A stretch of DNA of 64,000 nucleotides from an uncultured cyanobacterium. Lineage in GTDB: Bacteria; Cyanobacteriota; Cyanobacteriia; Cyanobacteriales; FACHB-T130. The notes below the pieces were generated by a model. The model was not told where the DNA came from. It searched no databases and saw only the letters and a program-made list of their open reading frames with translations. A program made the position numbers and the translations under genes. Shown in pieces: positions 30,585-39,300 of the stretch (position 1 is its first letter; the number at the start of each line of letters is the position of its first letter). The DNA is taken from the NCBI GenBank assembly GCA_936920195.1, contig CAKZHE010000099.1:38578-102577 (forward strand), given 5' to 3'.

Positions 30585-31124
30585 ATGGCATATACACATA
30601 CGATTGTTAGTCATTTCCCCTCTCATACAGAAGCAGAAAAAGTCGTATTGGAGCTACAAAAAGAAGGCTTCGATCTAGAAAAACTCTCGATCATTGGCAA
30701 AGACTACCAAACCACTGAACAGGTAAGGGGATTTCTCACTTGGAAAGACACAGCTAAAGCAGGAGCCGTCGGAGGTGGTTATTGGGGTAGCTTTATTGGA
30801 GGTTTATTTGGCATTTTAGCAGGGGCTGGAGTGCTGTTTATTCCCGGAATAGCACCAATCGTTATTGCTGGTCCCATTGCCGGAGTATTAGCAGGTTGGT
30901 TGGAAGGAGCAATTGTGGGTGGGGCTGGTGCTGCGGCTATCGGAGGACTCGCAGGTGCGTTAGGAGGGTTAGGAATTCCCAAGAATGAGATCCTCAAATA
31001 TGAAACTCAAATTCAAGCAGGTGAGTTCCTAATTCTGGTGACAGGCAACAGCGATGATGTCAATCAGGTGGAGCAATTGCTAGACAAAATTAGTCGTGAA
31101 ATTAGCCTGTCGGTTGCTGTCTAA
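30585..31124 (+). CDS. General-stress (YflT-like) protein with Gly-rich membrane segment
   Basis: 179 residues. N-terminal ferredoxin-like part (VSHFPSHTEAEKVVLELQKEGFDLEKLSIIGKDY), then a Gly/Ala-rich double membrane stretch (about 65-145: GGLFGILAGAGVLFIPG, GAAAIGGLAGALGGLGI), and a C-terminal alpha/beta tail (GEFLILVTGNSDDVNQVEQLL). Known from stress-induced proteins of many bacteria. It shares its leader with the coiled-coil gene at 28898. Confidence 0.8.
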   Translation: MAYTHTIVSHFPSHTEAEKVVLELQKEGFDLEKLSIIGKDYQTTEQVRGFLTWKDTAKAGAVGGGYWGSFIGGLFGILAGAGVLFIPGIAPIVIAGPIAGVLAGWLEGAIVGGAGAAAIGGLAGALGGLGIPKNEILKYETQIQAGEFLILVTGNSDDVNQVEQLLDKISREISLSVAV

Positions 31125-31246
31125 GGCTTTGAACAATTAACTTAGAAAAAATAGATTAAACAGTAGGGTGGGCATTGTCCACCACTAATCCAAAAAGTTC
31201 GCCCTACTTTTATCTTCTATTTAATTTCACTGCAAGTAATATCAAA

Positions 31247-31747
31247 ATGATATCCCTACGAATTTGGCGATTCCTATCACTTATGCTGGCTTCGTTTAGT
31301 CTCAGTTTGTCTATGACGCATTTGCTAGAGTTGCCGCAAAGAATGCAGTTTGATCGGCAACTTTGGGTGAGAGTGACAGTGGTTGAAAATGTTTATCGGT
31401 TGTTTGGCTCAGTTGGCGCAGCTTTTGAAATCACAGCAATTTTGATCGGAATTATACTGGTATTTATTGTTCGCAAACGCGGTTTAACTTTTTACTGGAC
31501 ATTGGGGGGAGTCATTTTCTTGATCCTGGCATTTGTTAATTGGATCATATTTGTCTCGCCAATGAATGCTGAATTTGCCAAATGGTTGACGAATCCGGTT
31601 CCAGTGGATTGGATGCAGTATCGCAATCAATGGGAATATACACACGCAGTCAATGCTTTTATCAAAATTATTGGGCTAAGTTTGCTAACGATCTCTGTCC
31701 TGGTAGAAACGCCAAAATTGACCAGCCCAAAATTATCCGACAATTGA
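31247..31747 (+). CDS. DUF1772-like four-helix membrane protein
   Basis: 166 residues from the ATG at 31247 (longer frame to 31175 not needed). Four membrane helices (about 7-25, 50-75, 80-105, 140-160) and the motif WMQYRNQWEYTHAVNAFIKIIGL in the last part, which is typical of the DUF1772/anthrone-oxygenase-like family. Enzymatic role in bacteria unclear. Rightward, no tight neighbours. Confidence 0.65.
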   Translation: MISLRIWRFLSLMLASFSLSLSMTHLLELPQRMQFDRQLWVRVTVVENVYRLFGSVGAAFEITAILIGIILVFIVRKRGLTFYWTLGGVIFLILAFVNWIIFVSPMNAEFAKWLTNPVPVDWMQYRNQWEYTHAVNAFIKIIGLSLLTISVLVETPKLTSPKLSDN

Positions 31748-31964
31748 TAATTTTACCAAACAAATTTAGAATAAATCTTTCAAATTGCGGTCTAAACAAA
31801 GCTGTTCCAAACGACAGATGATATTTGAATATTTCAATGCTAATTTTAAATCACAGGCTAAAAAATAAATAGTGTGGTTTTATTTGACGGTTAAAAACAG
31901 CCGCCAAAACTCCTCATCAGCCTAAAGGCGATGGCGTTGCGGTTTGGAGAATGCTATAAAAATA

Positions 31965-32555
31965 ATGATTTACTTCCCCTGGCTTATCATACTGCTGTTT
32001 TTTTGTCCAGCGCTGTCTGCAATTGCAATTAGGCGATCGCTTTCGATACCGTGGCACTTGGTTTTACTAATCATTAACATCGGCTACGGAATTTTCCCGC
32101 TCTTACTAGCTTGGGGAGGAATGGGTTTGGCTGAACGTTTTAGTTGTCAGTCAGAAACTATCATCTTTAATTGTCCTAACTCTACCTGGTTGGGACAATT
32201 GGTTACAGGGATGATATTTGCTCACTGGCTAATGATTTTTACCATCACATCGGCAGTTTTCGGTACTATAGGAATCCTGATTTCTTTGACCTTAAAAGTT
32301 AATTCATCGCCCACAAAAGTCAATATTTCAGAGATACCAACAGCTATTTTTTACCGCAGTCGTCGCCACAAAGTAATTGCTGGAATATGTGCCGCGATCG
32401 CACAAAAATGGAACCTGCCAGTTCAAGGAGTACGAATTGTCACAGTTATTTTAACAGTCGTCGGGTCTGGATTGGTTTTATTACTATACCTTTGGTTTTG
32501 GTTAGCATTCCCATTGGAGCCAGCGATCAAATCCTCTTTAGTGTCTGATAATTAA
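31965..32555 (+). CDS. Membrane protein with C-terminal PspC domain
   Basis: 196 residues from the ATG at 31965 (a TTG at 31944 is possible). Three N-terminal membrane helices, then a PspC domain with RRHKVIAGICAAIAQKWNLPVQGVRIVTVILTVVGSGLVLLLYLWFWLAFP near 130-185. PspC domains sense or counter membrane damage. Next to other envelope genes. Confidence 0.8.
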   Translation: MIYFPWLIILLFFCPALSAIAIRRSLSIPWHLVLLIINIGYGIFPLLLAWGGMGLAERFSCQSETIIFNCPNSTWLGQLVTGMIFAHWLMIFTITSAVFGTIGILISLTLKVNSSPTKVNISEIPTAIFYRSRRHKVIAGICAAIAQKWNLPVQGVRIVTVILTVVGSGLVLLLYLWFWLAFPLEPAIKSSLVSDN

Positions 32556-32573
32556 GCTATCGGCATAACTATT

Positions 32574-32945
32574 ATGAGCCTACCAACTAACCATCAAACT
32601 TCTCGCACCCAAACCAAAACCGCTACCTTTCAAGGTCGGTTAGTTTGTCCTTATTGCCAACATTCTTTTCCCTTGACTTGGCGGCGATACTGGGCATCAC
32701 CTTGGGGAAATTACCGATGTCCTCAATGTAGAGAAGTGTCTTATCTCAAAGCTAATTCTTTTTGGGTGTGGCTAATGCTAATGCTGATAACGATACTTGG
32801 TGGAATACTATTGCTCATTTCAACAGCATACATTTTCAATAGTTTAGCGATCGGAACGCTCTTCTTTATTATTGGTAGTTTTGCAATTGGATTCACAACT
32901 GATAAATGGATATCTGGGCATTTAAGCCGACTTCAAATGTCCTGA
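32574..32945 (+). CDS. Zinc-ribbon membrane protein
   Basis: 123 residues. Zinc ribbon near 22-55: CPYC ... CPQC. Then two membrane helices (about 62-85 and 90-110). Likely metal-stabilised cytoplasmic head on a membrane base; function unknown. 18 bp after the PspC gene, so likely the same transcript. Confidence 0.62.
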   Translation: MSLPTNHQTSRTQTKTATFQGRLVCPYCQHSFPLTWRRYWASPWGNYRCPQCREVSYLKANSFWVWLMLMLITILGGILLLISTAYIFNSLAIGTLFFIIGSFAIGFTTDKWISGHLSRLQMS

Positions 32946-32965
32946 CACTAAATAAAGCAAAAATC

Positions 32966-33670
32966 ATGGATATTCAACTACCAGATAAGGTAGCATTAGT
33001 CAGTGGTTCAAGGAAATCTAAACTATGTAGTTTGGCTGCGTGTTTAGCAGCTTTAAGCCTGTTTGGAGGCTGCTTTTTCAATAGTGGAGTTAGAGGATCT
33101 GGAATTGTTAAAACCGAATCTAGAGAGGTGACTGCATTCTCATCCATTTCTAGTGAAACTGTGGGCAGGGTGATAGTGCAGCAGACGGGAAAAGAGTCCC
33201 TCAAAATTACTGCTGAGGACAACATTTTGCCCCTCATAAAGAGTTATGTCACTGACAATGTGCTGTATCTTAGCATGGTGAAAGATGCCAGCTTCAACCC
33301 AACCAAGCCCATTCAATTTTTTGTGGAGGTCAAGAGCTTAGAAAGTTTGAACATAAAAGGTGTCGGTACTTTTGAGGTAAAGGATATCCAAGGTAAAAAG
33401 TTGTCTATTTCTCAGGATGGGGTGGGTAGCATGACAATTGCCGGAAGTGTCGATGTGCTGGAACTTACTCTTTCTGGAGTTGGAAGTTTTCATGGCGAGG
33501 AATTCAAGACTAAGCAGGCTACAGTTCGGCACAGCGGCGTGGGGACTGCTGTAGTCAATGCGAGCGAGCAGTTGGATGCAACTGTATCTGGTGTGGGTTC
33601 AATAGAGTATATTGGCTCTCCCCAAGTCCGCTCATCTGTTAAGGGTGTGGGAACAGTTAAGAAACGATAA
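32966..33670 (+). CDS. Exported DUF2807 (GIN domain) lipoprotein with SDR-derived leader
   Basis: 234 residues from the ATG at 32966. The first 15 residues (MDIQLPDKVALVSGS) are those of the SDR at 39301, not of a lipoprotein. A signal-like stretch with lipobox LSLFGGC follows, cysteine at about residue 37, then a right-handed beta-helix-like DUF2807 domain with repeating SGVGS/KGVGT motifs. Suggests a chimera by recombination. The native start may have been the ATG further down, but none has a good ribosome site. Likely envelope-located. Confidence 0.72.
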   Translation: MDIQLPDKVALVSGSRKSKLCSLAACLAALSLFGGCFFNSGVRGSGIVKTESREVTAFSSISSETVGRVIVQQTGKESLKITAEDNILPLIKSYVTDNVLYLSMVKDASFNPTKPIQFFVEVKSLESLNIKGVGTFEVKDIQGKKLSISQDGVGSMTIAGSVDVLELTLSGVGSFHGEEFKTKQATVRHSGVGTAVVNASEQLDATVSGVGSIEYIGSPQVRSSVKGVGTVKKR

Positions 33671-33786
33671 AACCCATTTGGTTATGCCAAGCTTGTAAAA
33701 ACACCAAACAAGAGAGAAATTTAATAGAAAATACGTTATTTGATCAAGTTTTTCGGGACAGCGGAGGCAAAATTGTTCTCGCTCAG

Positions 33787-33996
33787 ATGCCAAATCCACC
33801 ACTTATTGTCTGGATTGTAGCTAGTTTATTAACGATAATTTTTACAACAGGTAAAATTAATCTAGGACTAGACATAATAGCTTTTGGCTCCTTGTTTACT
33901 TGGGCTTGGGAAGAATTATTTCAAGGCGTTAATTACTTTCGTAGAGTATTAGGTCTTCTGGTGCTTGTTGGTCTGATCGGATCAAAACTTCAATAA
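33787..33996 (+). CDS. Small membrane protein
   Basis: 69 residues with two or three helices (VWIVASLLTIIFTTG, LDIIAFGSLFTWAWEELF, VLGLLVLVGLIG). Common in cyanobacteria as an unassigned protein. Standalone. Confidence 0.65.
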   Translation: MPNPPLIVWIVASLLTIIFTTGKINLGLDIIAFGSLFTWAWEELFQGVNYFRRVLGLLVLVGLIGSKLQ

Positions 33997-34055
33997 GTAG
34001 GTAAGCAGTGCCAAAAGCCTTAATATTACTAATTATCATTAGCTTTAGCAAAACA

Positions 34056-34634
34056 ATGAAAAAAACACTCATTATCAACGGACATCCAGACAAGGAAAGT
34101 TTCTGTTTTGCCCTCGCAGAAAGCTATGAAAAAGGAGCTAATTCATCTGGAGCAGATTGCAAATTGGTGCATCTAATTGATTTAGATTTCAATCCTATTT
34201 TGACTTTTGGATACAGAAAAATAAGTAAGTTAGAACCTGATTTAGTAAAAATGCAACAAGAAATCTTAGCCGCAGACCATTTGGTTTTGGTTTATCCTAA
34301 TTGGTGGGCAACTGTTCCGGCGCTTCTAAAAGGCTTTATTGATAGAGTTTTCGTGCCTAATTTTGCCTTCAGTTACCGTGAAAATTCACCATTTTGGGAT
34401 AAATTATTGGTAGGGAAAACCGCAAGGCTTATTGTCACAATGGATACGCCAAAATGGTATTACTACTTGATAAATAGAAATGCTGGACACAATGCAATGA
34501 AAATTGGCGTATTAGAATTTTGCGGCATAAAACCTGTAAAAATCACCTCATTCGCTCCTGTAAAATCATCTGATGAAGTAAAAAGAAAAAAATGGTTGGC
34601 TGAAGTAGAAGAATTAGGAAAAGAGCAAGGATAA
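34056..34634 (+). CDS. Flavodoxin-fold NAD(P)H oxidoreductase
   Basis: 192 residues from the ATG at 34056 (a longer frame begins at 34008). INGHPDKESFCFALAE near 7-22, then YPNWWATVPALLKGFIDRVF near 83-103, and late GHNAMKIGVLEFCGI: the NQO/MdaB/KefF-type family. It reduces quinones with FMN or FAD. The codon use is AT-rich compared with neighbours, suggesting transfer from elsewhere. Confidence 0.85.
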   Translation: MKKTLIINGHPDKESFCFALAESYEKGANSSGADCKLVHLIDLDFNPILTFGYRKISKLEPDLVKMQQEILAADHLVLVYPNWWATVPALLKGFIDRVFVPNFAFSYRENSPFWDKLLVGKTARLIVTMDTPKWYYYLINRNAGHNAMKIGVLEFCGIKPVKITSFAPVKSSDEVKRKKWLAEVEELGKEQG

Positions 34635-34772
34635 AAAAAAGTGGCAAGTTTAATCATCCTTTTTTATTGATATATAGTCATTGTAATAATTGTTTTTATC
34701 ATCACTATCTATCAAATTTTGAATTGGGCAATACTGCTAATATTTTAAAATGTCGCTCTCAAAAATTTATAG

Positions 34773-34835
34773 TTTATACCAAAAGGTAGAGATTATACCA
34801 AAAAAGTTTCGCCAGTATTATAATTAATTATAAAA
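34773..34835 (+). promoter_or_regulatory. 63-bp upstream block shared with 39161-39223
   Basis: TTTATACC...AAGG.AGAGATTATA, a variable 13-bp spacer, then G.CAG.ATTATAAT..TTATAAAA; same length (63 bp) as at 39161. It lies 41 bp before the YggT-like gene start at 34877. Confidence 0.6.
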
Positions 34836-34876
34836 GCTATAAAATTTATAAAATTAGCCAACTCAATGGTATAAAA

Positions 34877-35293
34877 ATGAATGACAATCGGAATGATGAT
34901 ACCAATCTTGAGCGGCGACAAGAACTGCAACATGATGAAGAGACTTTTCGACTTCATCAAGAGGAGAAACGCCTAGGAACTGCCAGACGAAGCCACACCT
35001 TTACTTGGATAGTTAATAGTATTTTCTGGCTGGCAGGAATGCTGGAAATACTGCTGGGGGTCAGATTCTTACTGCGGTTATTTGGGGCTAACCGCGAAAA
35101 TGAATTTGCTCAGTTGATTAATAATCTATCTGCACCTTTTATGGCTCCATTTTCCACGTTGTTTATTAGTCCTACTTCCGGTGGTGGAGCAAACATATTT
35201 GATTTCAACATTGCGATCGCCATCTTAGCCTATGCTCTGTTGAGCTATCTAGCTGTTTCCCTAGTCAGATTCATCTTCAATCGCAACCTGTGA
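34877..35293 (+). CDS. YggT family membrane protein
   Basis: 138 residues: charged cytoplasmic N-tail of about 40 residues, two membrane helices (about 45-70 and 110-132), and family motif LLGVRFLLRLFGANRENEFAQLINNLSAPFMAPF. Cyanobacterial YggT proteins are linked to cell division or osmotic handling. Shares its upstream region with the SDR at 39301. Confidence 0.8.
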   Translation: MNDNRNDDTNLERRQELQHDEETFRLHQEEKRLGTARRSHTFTWIVNSIFWLAGMLEILLGVRFLLRLFGANRENEFAQLINNLSAPFMAPFSTLFISPTSGGGANIFDFNIAIAILAYALLSYLAVSLVRFIFNRNL

Positions 35294-35351
35294 ATTTCTA
35301 GCCCAATTTGTACAATGTTGATTTATCCACTTTTTTTAACTATCAAATAAG

Positions 35352-36482
35352 ATGATTACCGATCTATCTCAAGCGACGCAATCTGTTGCTCCCCACAATG
35401 GCTATAGCAAAGCATTGCTGCAAGCAAATCGCGTTGCAGTATTGCTGGCAGGGTATGGTGAAGTGGAATCTTTCCACGAACTGAGTCTCTATAACCAAGC
35501 AGCAACTAAGTACATCGCATCTCAGTTTTTACCGATTCCCAAATGGCTATATCCGATTGCGGGTAAATTGCTCGCCCTGCAAGATTTGTACAGTTTTGGA
35601 GTCAAGCATCATCATTTTGTATCCCCGGAAAATGAGATTTTTGAAAAACAACGGCTTGGTATTGAAGAACAGTTACAAAACCGATGGGGAAATCTTGTTC
35701 AAGTTTTCAAAGGCTTCTATTTTTGTCAACCATTTGTGCAAGAAGTTGTCGCAGATATCATTGAGCAAGGCTTTCAAAATTTGCTGATTTATCCTTTGCT
35801 GGTAGTCGATTCTGCCTTCACAGGTAAAATAGCAGTAGAGCAAGTCAATGAAGTGATTGCCGCAACTGCATCTCAGCATGAGCCGAATCATTCGCCCTTC
35901 AAAACAATTCGATATATTCCGGCCTTTGCGACTGAACCTAGCTATATTGATTTGATGGTGCGCCAGATTAAAGAAACTTTGAATCAGCCCTTTGTCAGTC
36001 GCTTCATTGATTCTCAAATTGGCATTGTCTTAACGGTTCACGGGGGGCCAGAAGAAGCGCAAGGATTGTTAACTGGAGTAATTGATGGACAAGCCCTTTA
36101 CGATCGCGTACAAGCGCAATTGCAACATCAATACCCGCTGATCTCAATTGGTTGGGTGAATCATGACACGCCGTTCATAAAATGGTCGCAGCCGAATCTG
36201 GAACAAGCTGCAAAAAGCCTAATTGCCGCAGGTTCCCAAATCATTTTATTTAAACCCCTCGGTTGGGTGACAGATAATTATGAAACCATTCTCGAAGTAG
36301 AGGATGCAATCCAATCTTTGCAGCGTCAATATCCCACGGTAACTTATACGCGGTTTGGTTGTGTCAATGACAATCCTGATTTTTTAAAAATAGTAGCAGA
36401 ATGGGCAAATCCTGATATTGCAGAAATGCTGTCAGTGCCACAAAGTTCTGCTAGCGATCGCCAAAAAGTCTGTTTAAACTAG
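35352..36482 (+). CDS. Divergent ferrochelatase-like protein
   Basis: 376 residues. Chelatase-type fold pattern: VAVLLAGYGEVES near 28-40, IGIVLTVHGGPEEAQG (in place of the usual HGxP motif), and late PLGWVTDNYETILEVEDA. It is longer than CbiX and unlike the housekeeping HemH. Likely inserts or handles a metal in a tetrapyrrole or acts as a metallochaperone. Followed at 12 bp by a ZIP-type metal transporter. Confidence 0.72.
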   Translation: MITDLSQATQSVAPHNGYSKALLQANRVAVLLAGYGEVESFHELSLYNQAATKYIASQFLPIPKWLYPIAGKLLALQDLYSFGVKHHHFVSPENEIFEKQRLGIEEQLQNRWGNLVQVFKGFYFCQPFVQEVVADIIEQGFQNLLIYPLLVVDSAFTGKIAVEQVNEVIAATASQHEPNHSPFKTIRYIPAFATEPSYIDLMVRQIKETLNQPFVSRFIDSQIGIVLTVHGGPEEAQGLLTGVIDGQALYDRVQAQLQHQYPLISIGWVNHDTPFIKWSQPNLEQAAKSLIAAGSQIILFKPLGWVTDNYETILEVEDAIQSLQRQYPTVTYTRFGCVNDNPDFLKIVAEWANPDIAEMLSVPQSSASDRQKVCLN

Positions 36483-36494
36483 CAGCGTCAGACT

Positions 36495-37223
36495 ATGCCA
36501 GAATTTTTATTTGCGATCGCACTATCAGCTTTACCTGTTGTCAGTAACTTCCTGGGCGCTATGATTGCCGAAGCTTTACCTCTATCAAAACAAACATTAG
36601 GACTGGCATTACACGCTGCTGCGGGGGTATTACTGGCGATCGCTTCTACCGAATTGCTCCCTAGAGTTGTGGTGGCTAAACCCGTTTGGGCAACGATTCT
36701 AGCCTTGTTTTTGGGGGGAGCTTTTTTTGTTTGGGTTAATCAGCTTTTTAAAAACCATAATCAACTGACTGGGAGCGATCGCCATAATATTAGTTGGGAG
36801 ATCTTTATGAGCATGGCAATCGATTTATTTGGCGATGGATTAATGATTGCTACCAGTCTGACGATCGCGCCTCATTTAGGAGTAGTCTTGGCATCGGCAA
36901 GAGTTGCGGCTCATATTCCCGAAGGATTTGTCACCAATGCCGAATTTAAGAGTCAAAATATCCCCCGAAAGGAGCGATTTTTATTACTGGCTGCTTTTAT
37001 TATTCCGGTTTGGCTGGGGGCAACGTTGGGCTATTGGGGATTGCGCGGACAAAGCGATCTTCCCAAGTTAGTTGTGCTGGCATTTACAACTGGCACTTTA
37101 ATAGTCGCGATCGTTGAAGAAATTATTCCCCAAGCCCATCAAACTCAAGATACAAACTTGTCTACCTTGACTTTTATTGGGAGTTTTGCCCTTTCAATGC
37201 TGTTCTCTTCTTATCTGGAATAA
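36495..37223 (+). CDS. ZIP family metal transporter
   Basis: 242 residues, about eight membrane helices. Motifs: LGLALHAAAGVLLAIASTELLPR and AAHIPEGFVTNAEF (the H..PEG metal site), EEIIPQAH. Moves Zn, Fe or related divalent ions into the cytoplasm. In a likely operon with the chelatase-like gene and MFS exporter. Confidence 0.85.
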   Translation: MPEFLFAIALSALPVVSNFLGAMIAEALPLSKQTLGLALHAAAGVLLAIASTELLPRVVVAKPVWATILALFLGGAFFVWVNQLFKNHNQLTGSDRHNISWEIFMSMAIDLFGDGLMIATSLTIAPHLGVVLASARVAAHIPEGFVTNAEFKSQNIPRKERFLLLAAFIIPVWLGATLGYWGLRGQSDLPKLVVLAFTTGTLIVAIVEEIIPQAHQTQDTNLSTLTFIGSFALSMLFSSYLE

Positions 37224-37250
37224 CTGAGCAATTCTGTCTTCATCAACTAT

Positions 37251-38513
37251 ATGCAAGCAAATGAGAACAAATTCTTTCTACCTGCACTAAGGTCAAGAAA
37301 CTACCGCCTATTTTTTGCGGGACAGGGTGTATCTCTGATTGGAACATGGATGACCCAAATCGCTACGGTGTGGCTAGTTTATCATCTTACTAACTCGGCT
37401 TTCATGCTCGGAGTAGTGGGATTTACTAGCCAAATTCCCAATTTTGTCCTAGCACCTTTTGGGGGCGTATTTGTCGATCGCTTTCCTCGCCATCGAATTT
37501 TAGTTGGAACCCAAATTCTGGCGATGGTGCAATCATTAACCCTGGCTGCCTTAGCTTTAACTGGGGTCATCCACATTTGGCATATCCTCATTTTAAGTTT
37601 ATTCCAAGGAGTAATCAACGCCGTAGATGCGCCAGCCCGACAAGTATTTGCGATTGAACTGGTCGAACGTAGAGAAGATTTAGCGAATGCGATCGCCATC
37701 AATTCAACTATGTTTAATGGGGCGCGATTAATTGGTCCAGCCCTGGGGGGATTGCTAATTGCCAGAGTTGGAGAAGCATATTGTTTTCTGATTGATGGTC
37801 TGAGCTACATTGCCGTAATTATGGCTTTATTAGCGATGAGATTTCAGCCGAAAGAAATACCAGTCATGGCGGGTAATCATTTCCAAAAAATTAAAGCCGG
37901 ATTCGACTATGCCTTTAGCTCTCCGCCCATTCGCGCCATCTTATTACTATCAACCATCGTCAGCCTTATGGGGATGCAATATGTTGTACTTGTACCAGTT
38001 TTTGCAGATAAAATTCTTCATGGTAATGCCCAAACACTGGGCTTTTTAATGGCAGGATCAGGAGTTGGAGCCATATTTGGAGGGATTTATTTAGCCACAA
38101 GAAAAACAGTAATTGGATTGGGAAAATTGATGATCGTCAGTCCCACAATTTTAGGCATGGGCTTAATTATTTTTTCCTGGTCGCGCTTTTTACCACTGTC
38201 GTTATTCGCCATGTTACTTATAGGCTTAGGCACGCTTCTGCAAATCGCCGCCGGGAACACAATTTTGCAAACAATCGTAGATGACGACAAACGCGGGCGG
38301 GTCATGAGTTTATATACCATGTCATTTTTAGGTATGACTCCTTTCGGAAATCTCTTAGGAGGAACGTTAGGCGATCGCCTTGGGGCTAGCAACACATTGA
38401 TTATTGCTGGGAGTACCTGTATTTTAGGATCGATCTTCTTCAGCCGACAACTGCCAGCCTTAAAGAAAATTGTCTACGAAATTTATAGAGAAAAAGGCAT
38501 TTTGCCAACATAA
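37251..38513 (+). CDS. MFS exporter (EntS-like)
   Basis: 420 residues, 12 helices. MFS_3-type motifs: LFFAGQGVSLIGTWMTQIATVWLVYHLT at start, GGVFVDRFPRHRILVGTQ, NGARLIGPALGGLLIARVG, PFGNLLGGTLGDRLGA. Similar proteins export siderophores or drugs. 27 bp after the ZIP gene; the trio could form a metal-homeostasis unit. Confidence 0.88.
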   Translation: MQANENKFFLPALRSRNYRLFFAGQGVSLIGTWMTQIATVWLVYHLTNSAFMLGVVGFTSQIPNFVLAPFGGVFVDRFPRHRILVGTQILAMVQSLTLAALALTGVIHIWHILILSLFQGVINAVDAPARQVFAIELVERREDLANAIAINSTMFNGARLIGPALGGLLIARVGEAYCFLIDGLSYIAVIMALLAMRFQPKEIPVMAGNHFQKIKAGFDYAFSSPPIRAILLLSTIVSLMGMQYVVLVPVFADKILHGNAQTLGFLMAGSGVGAIFGGIYLATRKTVIGLGKLMIVSPTILGMGLIIFSWSRFLPLSLFAMLLIGLGTLLQIAAGNTILQTIVDDDKRGRVMSLYTMSFLGMTPFGNLLGGTLGDRLGASNTLIIAGSTCILGSIFFSRQLPALKKIVYEIYREKGILPT

Positions 38514-38528
38514 AATAAGGATACAGTG

Positions 38529-38837
38529 ATGCCAAATGCCACCGACTTTAAAGACTATTATGCCATCTTAGGAACGAGCAAAACTGCAACTCCTGAAGAA
38601 ATTAAACGGGCTTATCGCCAGCTTGCCCGCAAGTACCATCCTGACCTCAATCCTGGAGACAAAGATGCCGAAACAAAGTTCAAAAATCTAAACGAAGCCA
38701 ATGAAATCCGCTCCGATCCAGAGAAGCGACAGAAGTACGATCGCTTTGGTCAACATTGGAATCAACCCGGTTACACTGAAGCCCCAACTTCAACAGAAAC
38801 TAATGTTGGGGCGACTAACTTCGATGTACCCAGTTAG
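38529..38837 (+). CDS. Short J-domain protein
   Basis: 102 residues. Full J domain with HPD ([20 protein letters not shown]), then a brief tail. It lacks the G/F region and C-terminal peptide-binding domains of CbpA/DnaJ. It could still stimulate DnaK. Followed by the CbpM-like gene 13 bp downstream. Confidence 0.85.
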   Translation: MPNATDFKDYYAILGTSKTATPEEIKRAYRQLARKYHPDLNPGDKDAETKFKNLNEANEIRSDPEKRQKYDRFGQHWNQPGYTEAPTSTETNVGATNFDVPS

Positions 38838-38850
38838 AGGAAATTAAGTT

Positions 38851-39147
38851 ATGAGCTTTAGCCTTTCAAAAATTGTGGTTTCACCCGAAGGTGAACAACT
38901 CTATACCTTTGAATATGCCGCATTGGTGACTGAGACTTCAATTACCCTAGTAAAATTTTATGTTGATTTAGGAGTAATTGAACCGATTGGCTCTATGCTC
39001 CATTCCCGCGAGATTGCCCGAATTGCTCAGATTCAGCGGTTGCGTCAAGATTTGGGGCTGAACTTAGTGGGAGCCGCAATGGTGCTAGATATGGCGACTG
39101 AAATTGCCCAATTGCGATCGCGGCTCAAGGTGCATCAGTCTCATTAA
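38851..39147 (+). CDS. CbpM/MerR-like chaperone modulator
   Basis: 98 residues. Pattern TFEYAALVTETSITLVKFYVDLGVIEPIG, HSREIARIAQIQRLRQDLGLNLVGAAMVLDMATEIAQLRSRL: helix-turn-helix plus helical modulator, as in CbpM. In Escherichia coli, CbpM inhibits the J-protein CbpA. The partner J gene here keeps only the J domain, so the modulator's target is that domain or a second partner. Confidence 0.8.
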   Translation: MSFSLSKIVVSPEGEQLYTFEYAALVTETSITLVKFYVDLGVIEPIGSMLHSREIARIAQIQRLRQDLGLNLVGAAMVLDMATEIAQLRSRLKVHQSH

Positions 39148-39160
39148 CAATTGAGCAAGT

Positions 39161-39223
39161 TTTATACCCAAAGGCAGAGATTATATTGCACTATTTTTGT
39201 CAGCATTATAATCAGTTATAAAA
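39161..39223 (+). promoter_or_regulatory. 63-bp upstream block shared with 34773-34835
   Basis: Same conserved ends (TTTATACC, AGAGATTATA; ATTATAAT, TTATAAAA) and same length; 78 bp before the SDR start. Confidence 0.6.
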
Positions 39224-39300
39224 TTAAACTCAATTCTCTAAAACTTGTACAATGGTGATGTATCAACGTCTTGGCATTAGTTACTAAAGAGAAAAAACTC

